From Frigoribacterium sp. PhB24 (GTDB lineage Bacteria; Actinomycetota; Actinomycetes; Actinomycetales; Microbacteriaceae): DNA of 64,000 nucleotides. The DNA lies in NCBI RefSeq assembly GCF_003755185.1, contig NZ_RKIC01000015.1:34957-98956 (forward strand). The letters are read 5' to 3'. The notes under the pieces were generated by a model. The model was not told the DNA's origin, ran no database searches, and was given only the letters and a program-made list of their open reading frames with translations. Of the stretch, positions 45,319-55,610 are shown one piece after another (position 1 is the stretch's first letter; every line of letters begins with the position of its first letter). Made by a program: the position numbers and the translations under genes.

Positions 45319-46869
45319 ATGGCCACATTCGTCGACCAAGTGACCCTCCACCTCCGCGCCGGCAACGGTGGCAACGGCTGCGTGTCCGTCAAGCGCGAGA
45401 AGTTCAAGCCCCTGGCAGGTCCCGACGGCGGCAACGGCGGCCACGGCGGGGACGTCGTCATCGTCAGCGACACCGGCGTCACGACCCTGCTCGGCTTCCA
45501 CCGCGCCCCGCATCGGTCCAGTGACAACGGCGGCTTCGGCATGGGCGACCACCGCGCCGGCACCAACGGCGAGACCCTCGAACTCGTCGTACCCGTCGGC
45601 ACCGTCGTCAAGTCCGCAGACGGCGTCGAGCTGATCGACATGGTCGAGCCGGGCATGCGCTACGTCGCCGCCGAGGGCGGCATCGGGGGCCTCGGCAACG
45701 CTGCCCTGTCGTCGACCAAGCGCAAGGCGCCCGGGTTCGCCCTCCTCGGCACCCCCGGCTGGGCCGGGGACGTGCTGCTCGAGCTCAAGGTCGTCGCCGA
45801 CGTCGCGCTGGTGGGCTACCCGTCGGCCGGCAAGTCGAGCCTCGTCGCCGCCCTCTCGGCCGCGAAGCCGAAGATCGCCGACTACCCCTTCACGACGCTG
45901 CACCCCAACCTCGGCGTCGTCGAGTCGGGTGACACGCGGTACACGGTCGCCGACGTCCCCGGCCTCATCGAGGGCGCCAGCGAGGGCAAAGGGCTCGGAC
46001 TCGAGTTCCTCCGCCACGTCGAGCGCTGCTCGGCCCTGCTGCACGTGCTCGACTGTGCGACCCTCGATCCGGGCCGAGACCCACTGACCGACCTCGACGT
46101 CATCCTGCGCGAGCTCGAGGCCTACCCCGTCCCCGACGGTCAGAAGCCGTTGCTCGAGCGCCCGCAGATGATCGCGTTGAACAAGGTCGACGTGCCCGAC
46201 GGCCGCGAACTGGCCGACTTCGTCACCCCCGAGCTCGAGGCCCGCGGCTACCGCGTCTTCGAGATCTCGGCGGTGAGCCACGAGGGCCTGCGCAACCTGT
46301 CCTTCGCGCTGGCCGAGGTCGTCGAGGCCAGCCGGGCCGAGATCGCCGCGCGCCCCGCGCCTCCTCGCATCGTCATGCGTCCCCGCGCCGTCAACGAGAA
46401 GCCCTTCGTCATCCGGGTCGAAGGCGGCACTTACGGCAACGTGTACCGCATCCTCGGTCAGAAGCCCGAGCGCTGGGTCGTCCAGACCGACTTCAACAAC
46501 GAAGAGGCCGTGGGCTACCTGGCCGACCGACTCAACGCGATCGGCGTCGAGGACGCCCTGTTCAAGGCCGGCGCGCAGGCCGGTTCGACGGTCGTCATCG
46601 GCCCCGAGGGCGGCATCGTCTTCGACTGGGAGCCCACCCTGACCTCGACGGCCGAGCTCATGACGAGCGCCCGCGGCACCGATCCGCGTCTGATCCAGAA
46701 CGACCGGCCGACCCGCAACCAGCGTCGTGAGGAGTACTTCGAGCGCATGGACGCCAAGGCCGAGGCCCGCGCCGAGCTGCAGCGCGAGCGCGCCGCCGGT
46801 CTGTGGACCGACGACGAGGGGTTCCTCGTGAAAGAGGGCGACGACGCCGACGGCGACGAGCGGGCGTGA
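45319..46869 (+). CDS. obg: Obg family GTPase
   Basis: 516 residues. N-terminal Obg glycine-rich fold (about 1-158: [25 protein letters not shown]), G domain with P-loop GYPSAGKSS near 166, DVPGLIEG and NKVD, and C-terminal OCT domain near 345-430, followed by a charged helical tail typical of actinobacterial Obg. It binds the 50S subunit and couples assembly and stress signalling. It overlaps proB by 4 bp (GTGA). Confidence 0.97.
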   Translation: MATFVDQVTLHLRAGNGGNGCVSVKREKFKPLAGPDGGNGGHGGDVVIVSDTGVTTLLGFHRAPHRSSDNGGFGMGDHRAGTNGETLELVVPVGTVVKSADGVELIDMVEPGMRYVAAEGGIGGLGNAALSSTKRKAPGFALLGTPGWAGDVLLELKVVADVALVGYPSAGKSSLVAALSAAKPKIADYPFTTLHPNLGVVESGDTRYTVADVPGLIEGASEGKGLGLEFLRHVERCSALLHVLDCATLDPGRDPLTDLDVILRELEAYPVPDGQKPLLERPQMIALNKVDVPDGRELADFVTPELEARGYRVFEISAVSHEGLRNLSFALAEVVEASRAEIAARPAPPRIVMRPRAVNEKPFVIRVEGGTYGNVYRILGQKPERWVVQTDFNNEEAVGYLADRLNAIGVEDALFKAGAQAGSTVVIGPEGGIVFDWEPTLTSTAELMTSARGTDPRLIQNDRPTRNQRREEYFERMDAKAEARAELQRERAAGLWTDDEGFLVKEGDDADGDERA

Positions 46870-47711
46870 CCGGGGGCGTCGTCGACCGCGCCGGCCTCGG
46901 CACGGCCCGTCGCATCGTGGTCAAGGTCGGCTCGTCGTCGATCAGTGGCGAGAACGCGGGCCAGATCGACGCGTTGGTCGACGCCCTCGCCGCGACGTAC
47001 GGTCGAGGCGCCCAGGTCGTCCTCGTGTCGTCCGGGGCCATCGCCACGGGCCTGCCGCACCTGCGGGTCGACTCCCGACCGACCGACCTCGCGACGCAGC
47101 AGGCGGCCGCCGCCGTCGGGCAGAACGTCCTGATCTACCGGTACCAGCAGAGCCTGCGCCGCTACGGCATCGTGGCCGGGCAGGTGCTGTTGACCGCCGG
47201 CGACATGCAGAACCCGACCCACCGCAGCAACGCCCAGCGCGCCATGGAGCGCCTGCTCGAGCTGCGCATCCTGCCGATCGTCAACGAGAACGACACCGTC
47301 GCCACCCACGAGATCCGGTTCGGTGACAACGACCGGCTCGCGGCGCTGGTGTCGCAGCTGATCGGTGCCGACGCCCTCGTGCTGCTCAGTGACGTCGACG
47401 CCCTCTACACCCGGCCGCCACACGAGCCGGGAGCCGTCGCCATCGTCGACGTGCCGTTCGGCGACGACCTCGCCGGGGTCACGTTCGGTGCCGCCGGTGC
47501 GGCCGGCGTCGGCACCGGAGGCGCGGGGACGAAGGTCGCGGCCGCCCGGTTCGCGGCCGAGGCCGGCACCCCCGTCCTCGTGACGAGCACCGGCAACGTC
47601 GCCCGTGCCCTCGCCGGCGAGCACGTCGGCACCTTCTTCGAGGCGGCGGGAGCCGCGGGGTCGGGATCTGCGACGGCGGGCGCCGGGTCCGCGGGCGAGC
47701 GACCGGCCTGA
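46866..47711 (+). CDS. proB: Glutamate 5-kinase, short form without PUA domain
   Basis: 281 residues (EC 2.7.2.11), first step of proline synthesis: ATP + glutamate to glutamyl phosphate. [29 protein letters not shown] and [11 protein letters not shown] are the amino-acid-kinase motifs. The frame ends about 85 residues before the usual E. coli-type length, so the C-terminal PUA domain is absent; such short forms are known in some bacteria. The Ala/Gly-rich last 25 residues are probably disordered. GTG start within the obg stop. Confidence 0.95.
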   Translation: MTGGVVDRAGLGTARRIVVKVGSSSISGENAGQIDALVDALAATYGRGAQVVLVSSGAIATGLPHLRVDSRPTDLATQQAAAAVGQNVLIYRYQQSLRRYGIVAGQVLLTAGDMQNPTHRSNAQRAMERLLELRILPIVNENDTVATHEIRFGDNDRLAALVSQLIGADALVLLSDVDALYTRPPHEPGAVAIVDVPFGDDLAGVTFGAAGAAGVGTGGAGTKVAAARFAAEAGTPVLVTSTGNVARALAGEHVGTFFEAAGAAGSGSATAGAGSAGERPA

Positions 47712-47804
47712 CCCGCGCCTCCCGCGTTCTCGTCCGTCCGCGAGGGCGGGCGTCGGCCGCCGCCCGCCCTCGCGGGACGGGGGAACGGCGCATAGGCTTC
47801 GTGC

Positions 47805-49073
47805 ATGTCGCTCATCGATGCTCCGGCCCCGTCGCTCACCGACAAGCTGACCGCCGCGAAGGCCGCCGCCCGTGTGCTCGCGACGGCGACGGCCGATCGC
47901 AAGGACGAGGGGCTGCGGGCGATCGCCACCGCCCTCGTCGCGAACGTCGACCGCATCGTCGTGGCCAACGAGCTCGACCTGGCCGCCGCGCGGGAGAACG
48001 GCGTCGGCGCCTCGTTACAAGACCGCCTGCGCTTGGATTCCGGACGACTGGCCGGTCTCGCGGCGGCCACCGAGCTGGTCGCCTCGCTCGTCGACCCGGT
48101 CGGCGAGTCGGTGCAGGGCAAGGTGTTGCCCAACGGGCTGCGACTCGACCAGATCCGTGTGCCGTTCGGGGTGGTGGGCGCGATCTACGAGGCCCGTCCC
48201 AACGTGACGGTCGACATCGCCGCGCTCGCGCTGAAGAGCGGCAACGCGGCCGTCCTGCGGGGTGGCACCGCGGCGCAGCAGACCAACCGCGTGCTCGTCG
48301 AGGTCATGCGCGAGGCCCTGGACGAGGTGGGCCTGCCCGCCGACGCCGTCGTGACGATCGACGAGTTCGGACGGGACGGGGCCGGCGAGCTCATGCGGGC
48401 CCGCGGGCTGGTCGACGTGCTCGTCCCCCGGGGCAGCGCCGAGCTGATCGACACCGTCGTGCGGGAGTCGACGGTGCCCGTCATCGAGACGGGTGCAGGG
48501 GTCGTGCACGTCTTCCTCGACGCCAGCGCCGACGAGGGCTGGGCCGTCGACATCGTCCGGAACGCCAAGGTGCAGCGACCGAGCGTGTGCAACGCGCTCG
48601 AGACGCTGCTCGTACATCGAGACGCGGCGGACCGCCTGCTGCCACCGGTGCTGGGTGCCCTGCGCGCCTCCGGGGTGACGATCCACGGCGACGAGCGCAC
48701 GCTCGAGGTCTTCCCCGACGGGGTGCCGGCGACGGACGACGACTGGGCCGCCGAGTACATGGGGCTCGACCTCGCCGTCCGCGTCGTGGCGGGCGTCGAC
48801 GAGGCGATGGCGCACATCGCGCGGTGGTCGACCCACCACACCGAGTCGATCGTGACCAACGACCTGGCGACCGCGGAGCGGTTCCTCGCCGAGGTCGACA
48901 GCGCCGTCGTCATGGTCAACGCCTCGACGCGGTTCACCGACGGCGGCGAGTTCGGCTTCGGGGCCGAGGTCGGCATCTCGACCCAGAAACTCCATGCCCG
49001 GGGGCCGATGGGGCTCGCCGAGCTCACCAGCACCAAATGGGTCATGCGGGGCCAGGGCCAGGTGCGCGGGTAG
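47805..49073 (+). CDS. proA: Gamma-glutamyl phosphate reductase
   Basis: 422 residues (EC 1.2.1.41), second step of proline synthesis, NADPH-dependent. ALDH-fold with catalytic Cys near 262 in [25 protein letters not shown], and the C-terminal [12 protein letters not shown]. The ATG at 47805 lies 6 nt after TAGGCT (47793-47798), so it has its own, apparently leaderless, promoter although proB ends only 93 nt upstream. The protein product feeds proline biosynthesis together with proB. Confidence 0.97.
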   Translation: MSLIDAPAPSLTDKLTAAKAAARVLATATADRKDEGLRAIATALVANVDRIVVANELDLAAARENGVGASLQDRLRLDSGRLAGLAAATELVASLVDPVGESVQGKVLPNGLRLDQIRVPFGVVGAIYEARPNVTVDIAALALKSGNAAVLRGGTAAQQTNRVLVEVMREALDEVGLPADAVVTIDEFGRDGAGELMRARGLVDVLVPRGSAELIDTVVRESTVPVIETGAGVVHVFLDASADEGWAVDIVRNAKVQRPSVCNALETLLVHRDAADRLLPPVLGALRASGVTIHGDERTLEVFPDGVPATDDDWAAEYMGLDLAVRVVAGVDEAMAHIARWSTHHTESIVTNDLATAERFLAEVDSAVVMVNASTRFTDGGEFGFGAEVGISTQKLHARGPMGLAELTSTKWVMRGQGQVRG

Positions 49074-49111
49074 ACTGGCCGACGATCGTCACCGCCTGAA
49101 CGGGAGAACCC

Positions 49112-49333
49112 ATGCTCGACGCCTCGCTGCTGCTCGCCGAAGCCCACGAAGAACTCGCACCGCTGATCGCGCCGGCCCCGGTCATCGCCGGCGTCTTCGC
49201 CGTCGTGTTCCTCTTCCTCGGCTACGTGGTCTTCAGCTACCGGGACGTCGCCAACCGCTCGGTGCGCAAGGCGAGCAAGCTCGACCACCACGACGGCCCG
49301 ATCGACGAGTTCGGTCACCCCGAGAAGCACTGA
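49112..49333 (+). CDS. Small single-pass membrane protein
   Basis: 73 residues with one helix ([21 protein letters not shown]) and a basic then acidic/His cytoplasmic tail ending FGHPEKH. GGGAG precedes the ATG; TAGACT overlapping the proA stop (49071-49076) is a likely -10 box. I do not recognise a named family. It stands between proA and nadD, where related actinobacteria often have such a small gene. Confidence 0.8.
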   Translation: MLDASLLLAEAHEELAPLIAPAPVIAGVFAVVFLFLGYVVFSYRDVANRSVRKASKLDHHDGPIDEFGHPEKH

Positions 49334-49350
49334 CCGTCGAGGCCAGCGAG

Positions 49351-49977
49351 ATGGTCGTTGCGGGCGCGACCGTGCCCGACGGCGAGGGGGTCAGGCGACC
49401 CCGCGTCGGCATCATGGGTGGCACGTTCGACCCGATCCATCATGGGCACCTGGTCGCCGCCAGCGAGGTCGCGCAGTCGTTCCACCTGGACGAGGTCGTC
49501 TTCGTGCCGACCGGCCAGCCGTGGATGAAACCCGAGGTCAGCGAGGCCGAGCACCGCTACCTCATGACGGTCATCGCCACGGCGTCGAACCCGACCTTCA
49601 CGGTCAGCCGCGTCGACGTCGACCGCGAGGGGCCGACCTACACGATCGACACCCTCCGCGACATCCGGCGCCTACGCCCGACGGCCGAGCTCTTCTTCAT
49701 CACCGGCGCCGACGCCGTCGCCCAGATCCTCGACTGGAAGGACGTCCAAGAGCTCTGGGACCTCGCCCACTTCGTCGCCGTCTCGCGGCCGGGGCACGAC
49801 CTCAGCGTTAGCGGTTTGCCCGAGAGCGACGTAAGCTTGCTCGAAGTCCCCGCACTGGCCATCTCGTCGACCGATTGCCGCGCCCGGGTGGGTCGAGACT
49901 TTCCGGTGTGGTACTTGGTCCCCGACGGCGTCGTCCAGTACATCTCCAAGCACCATCTGTATCGGAGCGTTTCATGA
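49351..49977 (+). CDS. nadD: Nicotinate-nucleotide adenylyltransferase
   Basis: 208 residues (EC 2.7.7.18), makes nicotinate adenine dinucleotide in NAD synthesis. [18 protein letters not shown] holds the nucleotidyltransferase HxGH motif and [10 protein letters not shown] the second signature. ATG 49351 is used, with GAGG 8 nt upstream; earlier in-frame codons overlap the small membrane gene. The stop overlaps the next gene (ATGA). Confidence 0.95.
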   Translation: MVVAGATVPDGEGVRRPRVGIMGGTFDPIHHGHLVAASEVAQSFHLDEVVFVPTGQPWMKPEVSEAEHRYLMTVIATASNPTFTVSRVDVDREGPTYTIDTLRDIRRLRPTAELFFITGADAVAQILDWKDVQELWDLAHFVAVSRPGHDLSVSGLPESDVSLLEVPALAISSTDCRARVGRDFPVWYLVPDGVVQYISKHHLYRSVS

Positions 49978-51191
49978 GCACGTCCGACGGTCAGCCGCCC
50001 CTCACCCGGCGACAGGTCCGCGACCTCGAGCGAGCCCGCGAGGCCGGCCAGGCCATCACCGGCGCCGTGCCGGTGGTGCCCGCCTCGATCTCCACCCCCG
50101 CACCGCGCCCCGCGGCAGCCTCGACCGGCGGCGTGCCCCTGCCGACGCCGGTGCCCTCGTCGGCCGCGCTACGCGACGTCCCGCCTCCCGCACCGGGCTC
50201 GGTCGTCGACCCGGGGACGGGCCTCACCCGTCGCCAGATGCGTGCCCTGCGCGACGCCAGCCAGACCCGCGACGCCTCGCCCGTTCCCCTTCAGGCCCCG
50301 GCCCCCGAACCTCGTCGTCCGCTGGCCGACGCGCTCAACACCGTCGACGAGATCGCTCCCGCCGCCGCCGCCGACCGTCCTGCCTCGGCGCCCGGCGCGT
50401 CCGCCCCGGCTCCCGCGGCCGTCCGCCCGGCCTCGGCCCCTGTGCCGTCCGCTGCACCGGACCATGACGACGACGCGTCGGACGATGCCCCCGGGCCCCG
50501 CCGAACTGGTGCGGCGCCCACGGTCCCTCCGGTGTCCTCGACTCCCACGCCGACGTCGACGCCCACGGTCTTCCCGTTCGCGTTGTCGGACGAGCAGGGC
50601 CGCGGCGGGCAGGGCTCGCCGAGCGCGCCTCCTGCCCCGTCCCGTCCGGTGGTGTCGTCGCCCCGCCCCTCGGGCGTCGGTCCGTCGCCCGAGCAGCGTG
50701 GCGAGTCGTCCGACGCGGTTCCCGTCCTGCCGTCCGGGCACTGGTCGACCCAGTCCGACGAGCCCGACGCGCAGTCCGTCCCGGGTCGTCAGCTCGGCAC
50801 CAGCACGGGTCAGCAGAATGCGCTCATCCTCACCGACGCCCAGGTCGCCGACGTGACCGGGGCGTTGAACGCCACCGGCGAGATCATCATCACCGGCTCG
50901 ATCGACCTGCCGCGCAGCCTCGCGTCGACCGGCTCGCAGGCCCGCATCGACAACTCCGACATGGACCGCATCCTCGAGCAGGGCGACGCCGAGCAGGCGC
51001 CGAGCGACGCCGAACCCGTGCGCGCCAGCCGTGCCATCAGCACGCACACGTCCACGCGGGCGGTGGTGCTCGCCGCATCGCAGCCCAAGGGCAACCACCT
51101 GCCGCTGATCCTCGGCATCTCGGGCGGAGTCGTGGGCCTCGGTATCATCGGCCTGATCATCGGTGGCTTCGCCACCGGGGTGTTGGGCTGA
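49974..51191 (+). CDS. Pro/Ala/Ser-rich membrane protein between nadD and rsfS, function unknown
   Basis: 405 residues. Two copies of a basic motif, [19 protein letters not shown] near residue 10 and [18 protein letters not shown] near 83, stand before a 220-residue low-complexity Pro/Ala/Ser/Thr stretch. Then come [18 protein letters not shown]..., a possible folded patch, and one C-terminal helix ([20 protein letters not shown]). The protein is probably cytoplasmic and tail-anchored. Start codon overlaps the nadD stop, so coupled. The family is not recognised; it could be a septum or wall-related scaffold, which is a guess. Confidence 0.75.
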   Translation: MSTSDGQPPLTRRQVRDLERAREAGQAITGAVPVVPASISTPAPRPAAASTGGVPLPTPVPSSAALRDVPPPAPGSVVDPGTGLTRRQMRALRDASQTRDASPVPLQAPAPEPRRPLADALNTVDEIAPAAAADRPASAPGASAPAPAAVRPASAPVPSAAPDHDDDASDDAPGPRRTGAAPTVPPVSSTPTPTSTPTVFPFALSDEQGRGGQGSPSAPPAPSRPVVSSPRPSGVGPSPEQRGESSDAVPVLPSGHWSTQSDEPDAQSVPGRQLGTSTGQQNALILTDAQVADVTGALNATGEIIITGSIDLPRSLASTGSQARIDNSDMDRILEQGDAEQAPSDAEPVRASRAISTHTSTRAVVLAASQPKGNHLPLILGISGGVVGLGIIGLIIGGFATGVLG

Positions 51192-51253
51192 GGCCCCACC
51201 CACCCGAACCGACCCCGGTCGGCCCGCATCACCACCTACCCCCTAAGGAACAC

Positions 51254-51667
51254 GTGACAGCCACCCCTCGTGCCATCGAGCTGCTGCAGATCGCCGCACG
51301 CGCGGCCGACGACAAGCAGGCCGACGACCTCGTCGCCCTCGACGTGTCCGGCCCACTGCCCCTGACCGACGTGTTCCTGCTGGCCACCGGCCGCAGCGAA
51401 CGCAACGTGGTCGCCATCGCCGGCGAGATCGAGGACAAGATGCTCGAGGCGGGTGTCAAGACCCTCCGCCGCGAGGGCCGTGCCGAGGGCCGATGGGTCC
51501 TGCTCGACTTCGGCGACGTCGTGGCCCACGTCTTCCATGACGAGGACCGCCAGTACTACGCGCTCGAGCGCCTCTGGAGCGACTGCCCGACGATCCCGCT
51601 CGACGTGCTGTCCGAGTCGGACACCGCACCGGCCGAGGTCGCAGCCGACGCACCGGCCGAGGCCTAG
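51254..51667 (+). CDS. rsfS: Ribosomal silencing factor RsfS (Iojap family)
   Basis: 137 residues. Binds uL14 and blocks subunit joining when nutrients fall. ALDVSGPLPLTDVFLLATGRSERNV and RWVLLDFGDVVAHVFHDEDRQYYALERLW (each read in parts) are the family core. The 25-residue acidic Ala-rich tail is extra. GTG start with AAGGA 6-9 nt upstream. Usual neighbour of nadD. Confidence 0.96.
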   Translation: MTATPRAIELLQIAARAADDKQADDLVALDVSGPLPLTDVFLLATGRSERNVVAIAGEIEDKMLEAGVKTLRREGRAEGRWVLLDFGDVVAHVFHDEDRQYYALERLWSDCPTIPLDVLSESDTAPAEVAADAPAEA

Positions 51668-51710
51668 TCGCCCCGCGCCTCCTCGGCTCCGCCGCGCCGG
51701 CGAGTCGTCA

Positions 51711-51748
51711 CGACATGCCGCTGACCTCTTCAGGTGAGCGGCATGTCG
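51711..51748 (+). terminator. Terminator after rsfS
   Basis: 12-bp stem CGACATGCCGCT / AGCGGCATGTCG with an inner ACCT-CTTC-AGGT stem-loop, followed by CGTCTT. Ends the nadD-rsfS run. Confidence 0.75.
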
Positions 51749-51805
51749 CGTCTTCTCGAGGGCCCGCGGCGAGGGCCCGCGACGGGGGCCCGAGTCGGGG
51801 TGAAC

Positions 51806-51834
51806 TTGCGCCCTCGAAAAATGTAGTAATGTAG
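51806..51834 (+). promoter_or_regulatory. Promoter of tRNA-Ala
   Basis: TTGCGC (51806-51811) and an AT-rich TAGTAATGTAG stretch (51824-51834) with several possible -10 registers. The only AT-rich patch in the vicinity, placed about 50 bp before the tRNA. Confidence 0.55.
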
Positions 51835-51880
51835 ACGAGTTGCTTCCGACGGGGTGAAAACCTCACGGGGTGGCAGTTCT

Positions 51881-51956
51881 GGGTCTGTGGCGCAGCTGGT
51901 AGCGCACCTGCATGGCATGCAGGGGGTCAGGGGTTCGAGTCCCCTCAGATCCACCA
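51881..51956 (+). tRNA. tRNA-Ala (anticodon GGC), CCA encoded
   Basis: 76-nt cloverleaf. Acceptor GGGTCTG pairs with CAGATCC (one G-T pair). Anticodon loop ATGGCAT shows GGC. T arm contains GGTTCGAGTCC. The 3' CCA is encoded, unlike the other two tRNAs here. Followed by a terminator 22 nt later. Confidence 0.97.
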
Positions 51957-51977
51957 GAACAGGTTCGTCAGAACTAC

Positions 51978-52006
51978 CGAAGGCCCCTCCTCGAGAGGGG
52001 CCTTCG
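51978..52006 (+). terminator. Terminator after tRNA-Ala
   Basis: CGAAGGCCCCTC-CTCGA-GAGGGGCCTTCG followed by TCTTT: a 12-bp perfect stem with T-tail, the same GAAGGCC family as after clpP2 and clpX. Confidence 0.88.
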
Positions 52007-52114
52007 TCTTTGGTGGGCCGTCTGGTGAAGGCGATGGCTGGCCGTGCCCTCACGCCGACGGGCGCATGCCCCGACCTGTACCCGCGCTGACGGGCAGAGG
52101 AGGCGCGGGTCGCC

Positions 52115-53563
52115 TCAGACGCGCGAGCGGAGTTCGGCGGACGCGCGGGCCGCGCCCTCGGCGAGCAGACCCTGATCGGCGTGGACGAGTTCGCCGTGCG
52201 CCACGACCGCGTCGCCTCCGACCCAGAGCCGGGCCAGCGGCGGCATCGAGGCAAGCCCGAGCGTGGCCACAGGGTCGGCCATTCCCGCGAACTCGACGCC
52301 GTCCACGCGCCAGAGGGCGAGGTCGGCGAGCTTGCCGACCTCGATCGAGCCGAGGTCGGCGTCCCGACCGAGCACGCGGGCGCCGCCGATCGTCGCCAGG
52401 CGCAGACCCTGCCGGACCGAGAACGCGTCCGCGCCCGAGCGCAGGCGTCCGAACAGCACCGCCTGCCGGATCTCGGTGCCGAGCTGACCGGACTCGTTCG
52501 ACGCGGCACCGTCGACCCCGAGCCCGACGGGTGCACCTGCGCTCAGCAGCGACGCGATCGGGGCGATGCCCGCGGCGAGGCGACCGTTCGACGAGGGGCA
52601 GTGCGCCACACCCGTCCCCGTCGCCGCGAACCGTCCGATCGCGTGGTCGTCCAGGTGGACGCAGTGCGCCATCCAGACATCGTCTCCGAGCCAGCCGAGG
52701 TCCTCGAGGTACTGGGTCGGCGTGCGTCCGAAGCGCTCGAGGCAGAACGCGTCCTCCTCGACGGTCTCGGAGCCGTGGGTGTGCAGCCGCACCCCGAGCT
52801 GTCGTCCGAGCACGGCGGACTCGCGCAGCAGGTCGGACGTCACCGAGAACGGCGAGCAGGGCGCGATCGCGATCTGGACCCTCGCGTCGTCGGACGGGTC
52901 GTGGAACCGGGCCACCGCCTCCTGACCGGCCCGCAAGGCGGCGTCCGTCGTCTCGACGGCGAAGTCCGGGGGCAGGCCGCCCTGCGACCGACCGAGGTCC
53001 ATCGAGCCCCGGGTGGCGTGCAGGCGGACGCCGACCGTGTCGGCGGCCCGGACGATGCCGCCCAGTAGGTCGCCGGCTCCGGCAGGGAACACGTAGTGGT
53101 GGTCGCCGACGGTCGTGCAACCCGACCGGGCGAGCACGGCGATCGCGGCGGCGGCCCCGGCCTCGACGAGCGGCTCGTCGATGCGCGCCCAGGTCGGGTA
53201 GAGCGCGACGAGCCAGTCGAACAGGATGGAGTCCTGCGCGATGCCGCGGGTCAGCCACTGGTAGAGGTGGTGGTGCGTGTTGACCAGGCCGGGGGTCAGC
53301 AGGTGGCCCCGGCCGTCGACGCGCTCGACCGGGATGGGCGCGGCATCCGGCGCCGCCGAACCACGGGCCGGCCCGGGTGGGGTCAGCCCGGCGGTGCACC
53401 ACGCCGGGGCGGGCCCGGGGCCGACGGCGACGATGCGCGATCCGTCGACGACGACGTGCCCGCCGGAGTGTTCGGTGTCGTGGGCGTCGACCGTCGCGAC
53501 GTGGGCGCCCTCGACGACGAACCGCCGGACGGGCGCGGCCGAAGCGAAGCGGGGTGCGGTCAC
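52115..53563 (-). CDS. Amidohydrolase, 8-oxoguanine deaminase-like
   Basis: 482-residue zinc/iron amidohydrolase. Metal ligands sit in NTHHHLYQWL (near 110), the HTHGSE and MAHCVHLDD strands, and the aspartate GVDGAASNES. This wording matches 8-oxoguanine/isoxanthopterin deaminases and hydroxydechloroatrazine hydrolases more than plain guanine deaminase. The likely reaction is deamination of an oxidised or substituted guanine-type ring. Last gene of a seven-gene operon; GTG start inside the deaminase stop upstream (GTGA). The N-terminus, rich in low-complexity Gly/Pro, is longer than usual. Confidence 0.85.
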   Translation of the reverse strand: MTAPRFASAAPVRRFVVEGAHVATVDAHDTEHSGGHVVVDGSRIVAVGPGPAPAWCTAGLTPPGPARGSAAPDAAPIPVERVDGRGHLLTPGLVNTHHHLYQWLTRGIAQDSILFDWLVALYPTWARIDEPLVEAGAAAAIAVLARSGCTTVGDHHYVFPAGAGDLLGGIVRAADTVGVRLHATRGSMDLGRSQGGLPPDFAVETTDAALRAGQEAVARFHDPSDDARVQIAIAPCSPFSVTSDLLRESAVLGRQLGVRLHTHGSETVEEDAFCLERFGRTPTQYLEDLGWLGDDVWMAHCVHLDDHAIGRFAATGTGVAHCPSSNGRLAAGIAPIASLLSAGAPVGLGVDGAASNESGQLGTEIRQAVLFGRLRSGADAFSVRQGLRLATIGGARVLGRDADLGSIEVGKLADLALWRVDGVEFAGMADPVATLGLASMPPLARLWVGGDAVVAHGELVHADQGLLAEGAARASAELRSRV

Positions 53564-54609
53564 GCCGCCAGCCACGCCGCGATCTCGTCGGCGACCCGAC
53601 CCTTCAGCTCCTCCGACGCCCCCGAGCACTCGATCGAGCTGAGCGCGCACGCGGCGAGCTGCTCGTCGGACAGCCCGAGGGTCGTCCGGGCCAGCTCGTA
53701 CTCGGCGAGCACGCCGGGCCCGAAGAGGATCGGGTCGTCGGCGTTGATCGAACACCGCACGCCGGCCTCGAGGAGCCGCTTGAGCGGGTGGTCCTCGATC
53801 GTCGGGATCACCGAGAGCAGCACGTTCGAGGTGAGGCACACGTCGAGGCAGACGCCCTCGGCGGCGAGGCGGGCCATGAGCGTCTCGCTGTGCACGGCCG
53901 TCACGCCGTGGAGGACGCGGTCGGCGCCCAGGACGTCCAGCGCCTCCTCGATCTGGTCCGGCCCGGCGAGCTCGCCGGCGTGCGGCGTCGAGAGCAGGCC
54001 CGCGTGCTTGGCGATGCGGAACGCCTCCTCGTAGCGTGCCGCGGGGTTGCCGCGCTCGTCGTTGGCGAGCCCGAGCGAGACGACGCCGCGGTCGGCGTAG
54101 GCGGCGGCCAGGTGGGCCAGCTCGTTCGCGGCCTCGACGTTCTCGGTGCGGTCGACCGTGATCATGAGGCCGACCTCGACCCCCCATCGCTCGCCGCTCT
54201 CGGCGCAGGCCGCGAGCATCGCGCGCAGCGACGCGTCGAGCGATCCGAAGGTGGCGACGTAGAACTGTGGGCTGGCCCCGAACTCGACGTAGGCCACGCC
54301 GTCGAGCGCGCAGTCCTCGACGGCCTCGTCGATCAGGCGGAAGAGGTTCTCCCGCTCGGCCAGGACGACGAGCATGCCCTGGTAGGTCGCGCTGAACTCG
54401 CTGAAGTCGCCGAAGCTGGTCGGCATCGGCACGACGACGCCCGACGCCGACGCCATGTCGGCCAGCGAGTCGGGTCGGATCGCGGCCTCCATGTGCAGGT
54501 GCAGGTGGCCCTTGGGCAGCGTGCGGAGGTCGCGCACCACGGCGTCGGCGGGCGACGAGGCGGCCGACGAGGAGGCGCGGGTGGCGTCGGCGGGGGAGGT
54601 GGTGGTCAC
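53560..54609 (-). CDS. Adenosine deaminase family protein
   Basis: 349 residues (EC 3.5.4.4 family). HLHLHMEAAIRP supplies the metal-binding HxH and the substrate Glu region; HAGEL, HGV and NADDPILFG give the catalytic Glu, His and the Asp pair. It would deaminate adenosine, or a related aminopurine, after import. GTG 54609 is the start, overlapping the nucleoside hydrolase stop. The first 25 residues are Ser/Ala-rich and probably disordered. Confidence 0.9.
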   Translation of the reverse strand: MTTTSPADATRASSSAASSPADAVVRDLRTLPKGHLHLHMEAAIRPDSLADMASASGVVVPMPTSFGDFSEFSATYQGMLVVLAERENLFRLIDEAVEDCALDGVAYVEFGASPQFYVATFGSLDASLRAMLAACAESGERWGVEVGLMITVDRTENVEAANELAHLAAAYADRGVVSLGLANDERGNPAARYEEAFRIAKHAGLLSTPHAGELAGPDQIEEALDVLGADRVLHGVTAVHSETLMARLAAEGVCLDVCLTSNVLLSVIPTIEDHPLKRLLEAGVRCSINADDPILFGPGVLAEYELARTTLGLSDEQLAACALSSIECSGASEELKGRVADEIAAWLAA

Positions 54610-55610
54610 GTGCGGGCTCCGTGGATGAGGGCGTCGACGAACGACGGCAGGAACAGGTCGGTGTGGACGGCGGTGACCGCCGTGGTGGCGGTGGACGGGA
54701 CGTCGGCCGGCACGGGACCGTCCGGATGCCAGTCGGCCGCCGCGCCGTCGGCCGTGAGCATCACCCGGCCGCGGGTCGCGAAGCCGTCGTGGGTGATGCC
54801 GACGGGGCCGGTGACGCTGTCGGCGATCCACTCGGGGCGCACCATGAGCGCGGCGGCGAGTCCGTCGTGCACCGGGCTGACCCGGCGGCCCCAGGCGTTG
54901 CGGTAGAAGTCGAGGTAGGTCGCCAGGACGTCGGCGGCGAAGGTGCCCGTCGGGGTGCCCGAGTCGCGGAGCGCCGCGACGTGCGACTCGTCGGTGATCA
55001 CCTGGGACGTCGCGTTCACGCCGACCATGAGGCGCGAGGTCGCCGGTGCGGCGAAGACCTCCCGGGCGGCGACTCCGTCGTTCTGCACGTTCGCGTCGAC
55101 CATGTCCGTGCGGCCGAGGGCCGGGAAGGGCCCGCTGCCGCCCATGATCGTCACCGACCGGAAGAGGGTCAGGAGGCGCGGCTCGGCCCTCACCGCCAGG
55201 GCCACGTTCGTGAGCGGCCCCAGGGTGAGCAGGTCGACCTCACCCGGGGACGCCCGGGCGACCTCGACGAGCCGTTCTGCCGCCGGGGTGTCGAGCAGCA
55301 CGTGGGGGAGCGGCCGGTCGCCGACGACGTCACCGAGACCGTCGTGACCGTGCACGTAGTGGGCGATGTGCGCCTCCGTCTCGAGCGGCCCTTCGGCGCC
55401 TCGGGCGACCGGCACGTCGTCGAGTCCGACGAGCCCGAGCACGTGCCCGACGTTGCGCAGGGCGTCGTCGACGGCGCAGTTGCCGTAGACGGCCGTGATG
55501 CCCACGAGCTCGACGTCGGGCTGAGCGGCCAGCCAGAGGAGGGCCAGCGCGTCGTCGATGCCCGTGTCGGTGTCGACCAGCACACGGCGCGTCCCGCGGT
55601 GGCCCGTCAC
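54606..55610 (-). CDS. Inosine-uridine preferring nucleoside hydrolase family protein
   Basis: 334 residues (EC 3.2.2.- family). VDTDTGIDDALALL is the calcium-binding signature DTDxGxDDA; the NDGVAAREVF and HDGLAAALMV regions complete the active site. It cleaves the N-glycosidic bond of ribonucleosides to base plus ribose. No signal peptide, so it acts after import. GTG start at 55610 overlaps the permease stop (GTGA). Together with the deaminases it supports a nucleoside/nucleobase salvage or catabolic route. Confidence 0.92.
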   Translation of the reverse strand: MTGHRGTRRVLVDTDTGIDDALALLWLAAQPDVELVGITAVYGNCAVDDALRNVGHVLGLVGLDDVPVARGAEGPLETEAHIAHYVHGHDGLGDVVGDRPLPHVLLDTPAAERLVEVARASPGEVDLLTLGPLTNVALAVRAEPRLLTLFRSVTIMGGSGPFPALGRTDMVDANVQNDGVAAREVFAAPATSRLMVGVNATSQVITDESHVAALRDSGTPTGTFAADVLATYLDFYRNAWGRRVSPVHDGLAAALMVRPEWIADSVTGPVGITHDGFATRGRVMLTADGAAADWHPDGPVPADVPSTATTAVTAVHTDLFLPSFVDALIHGART

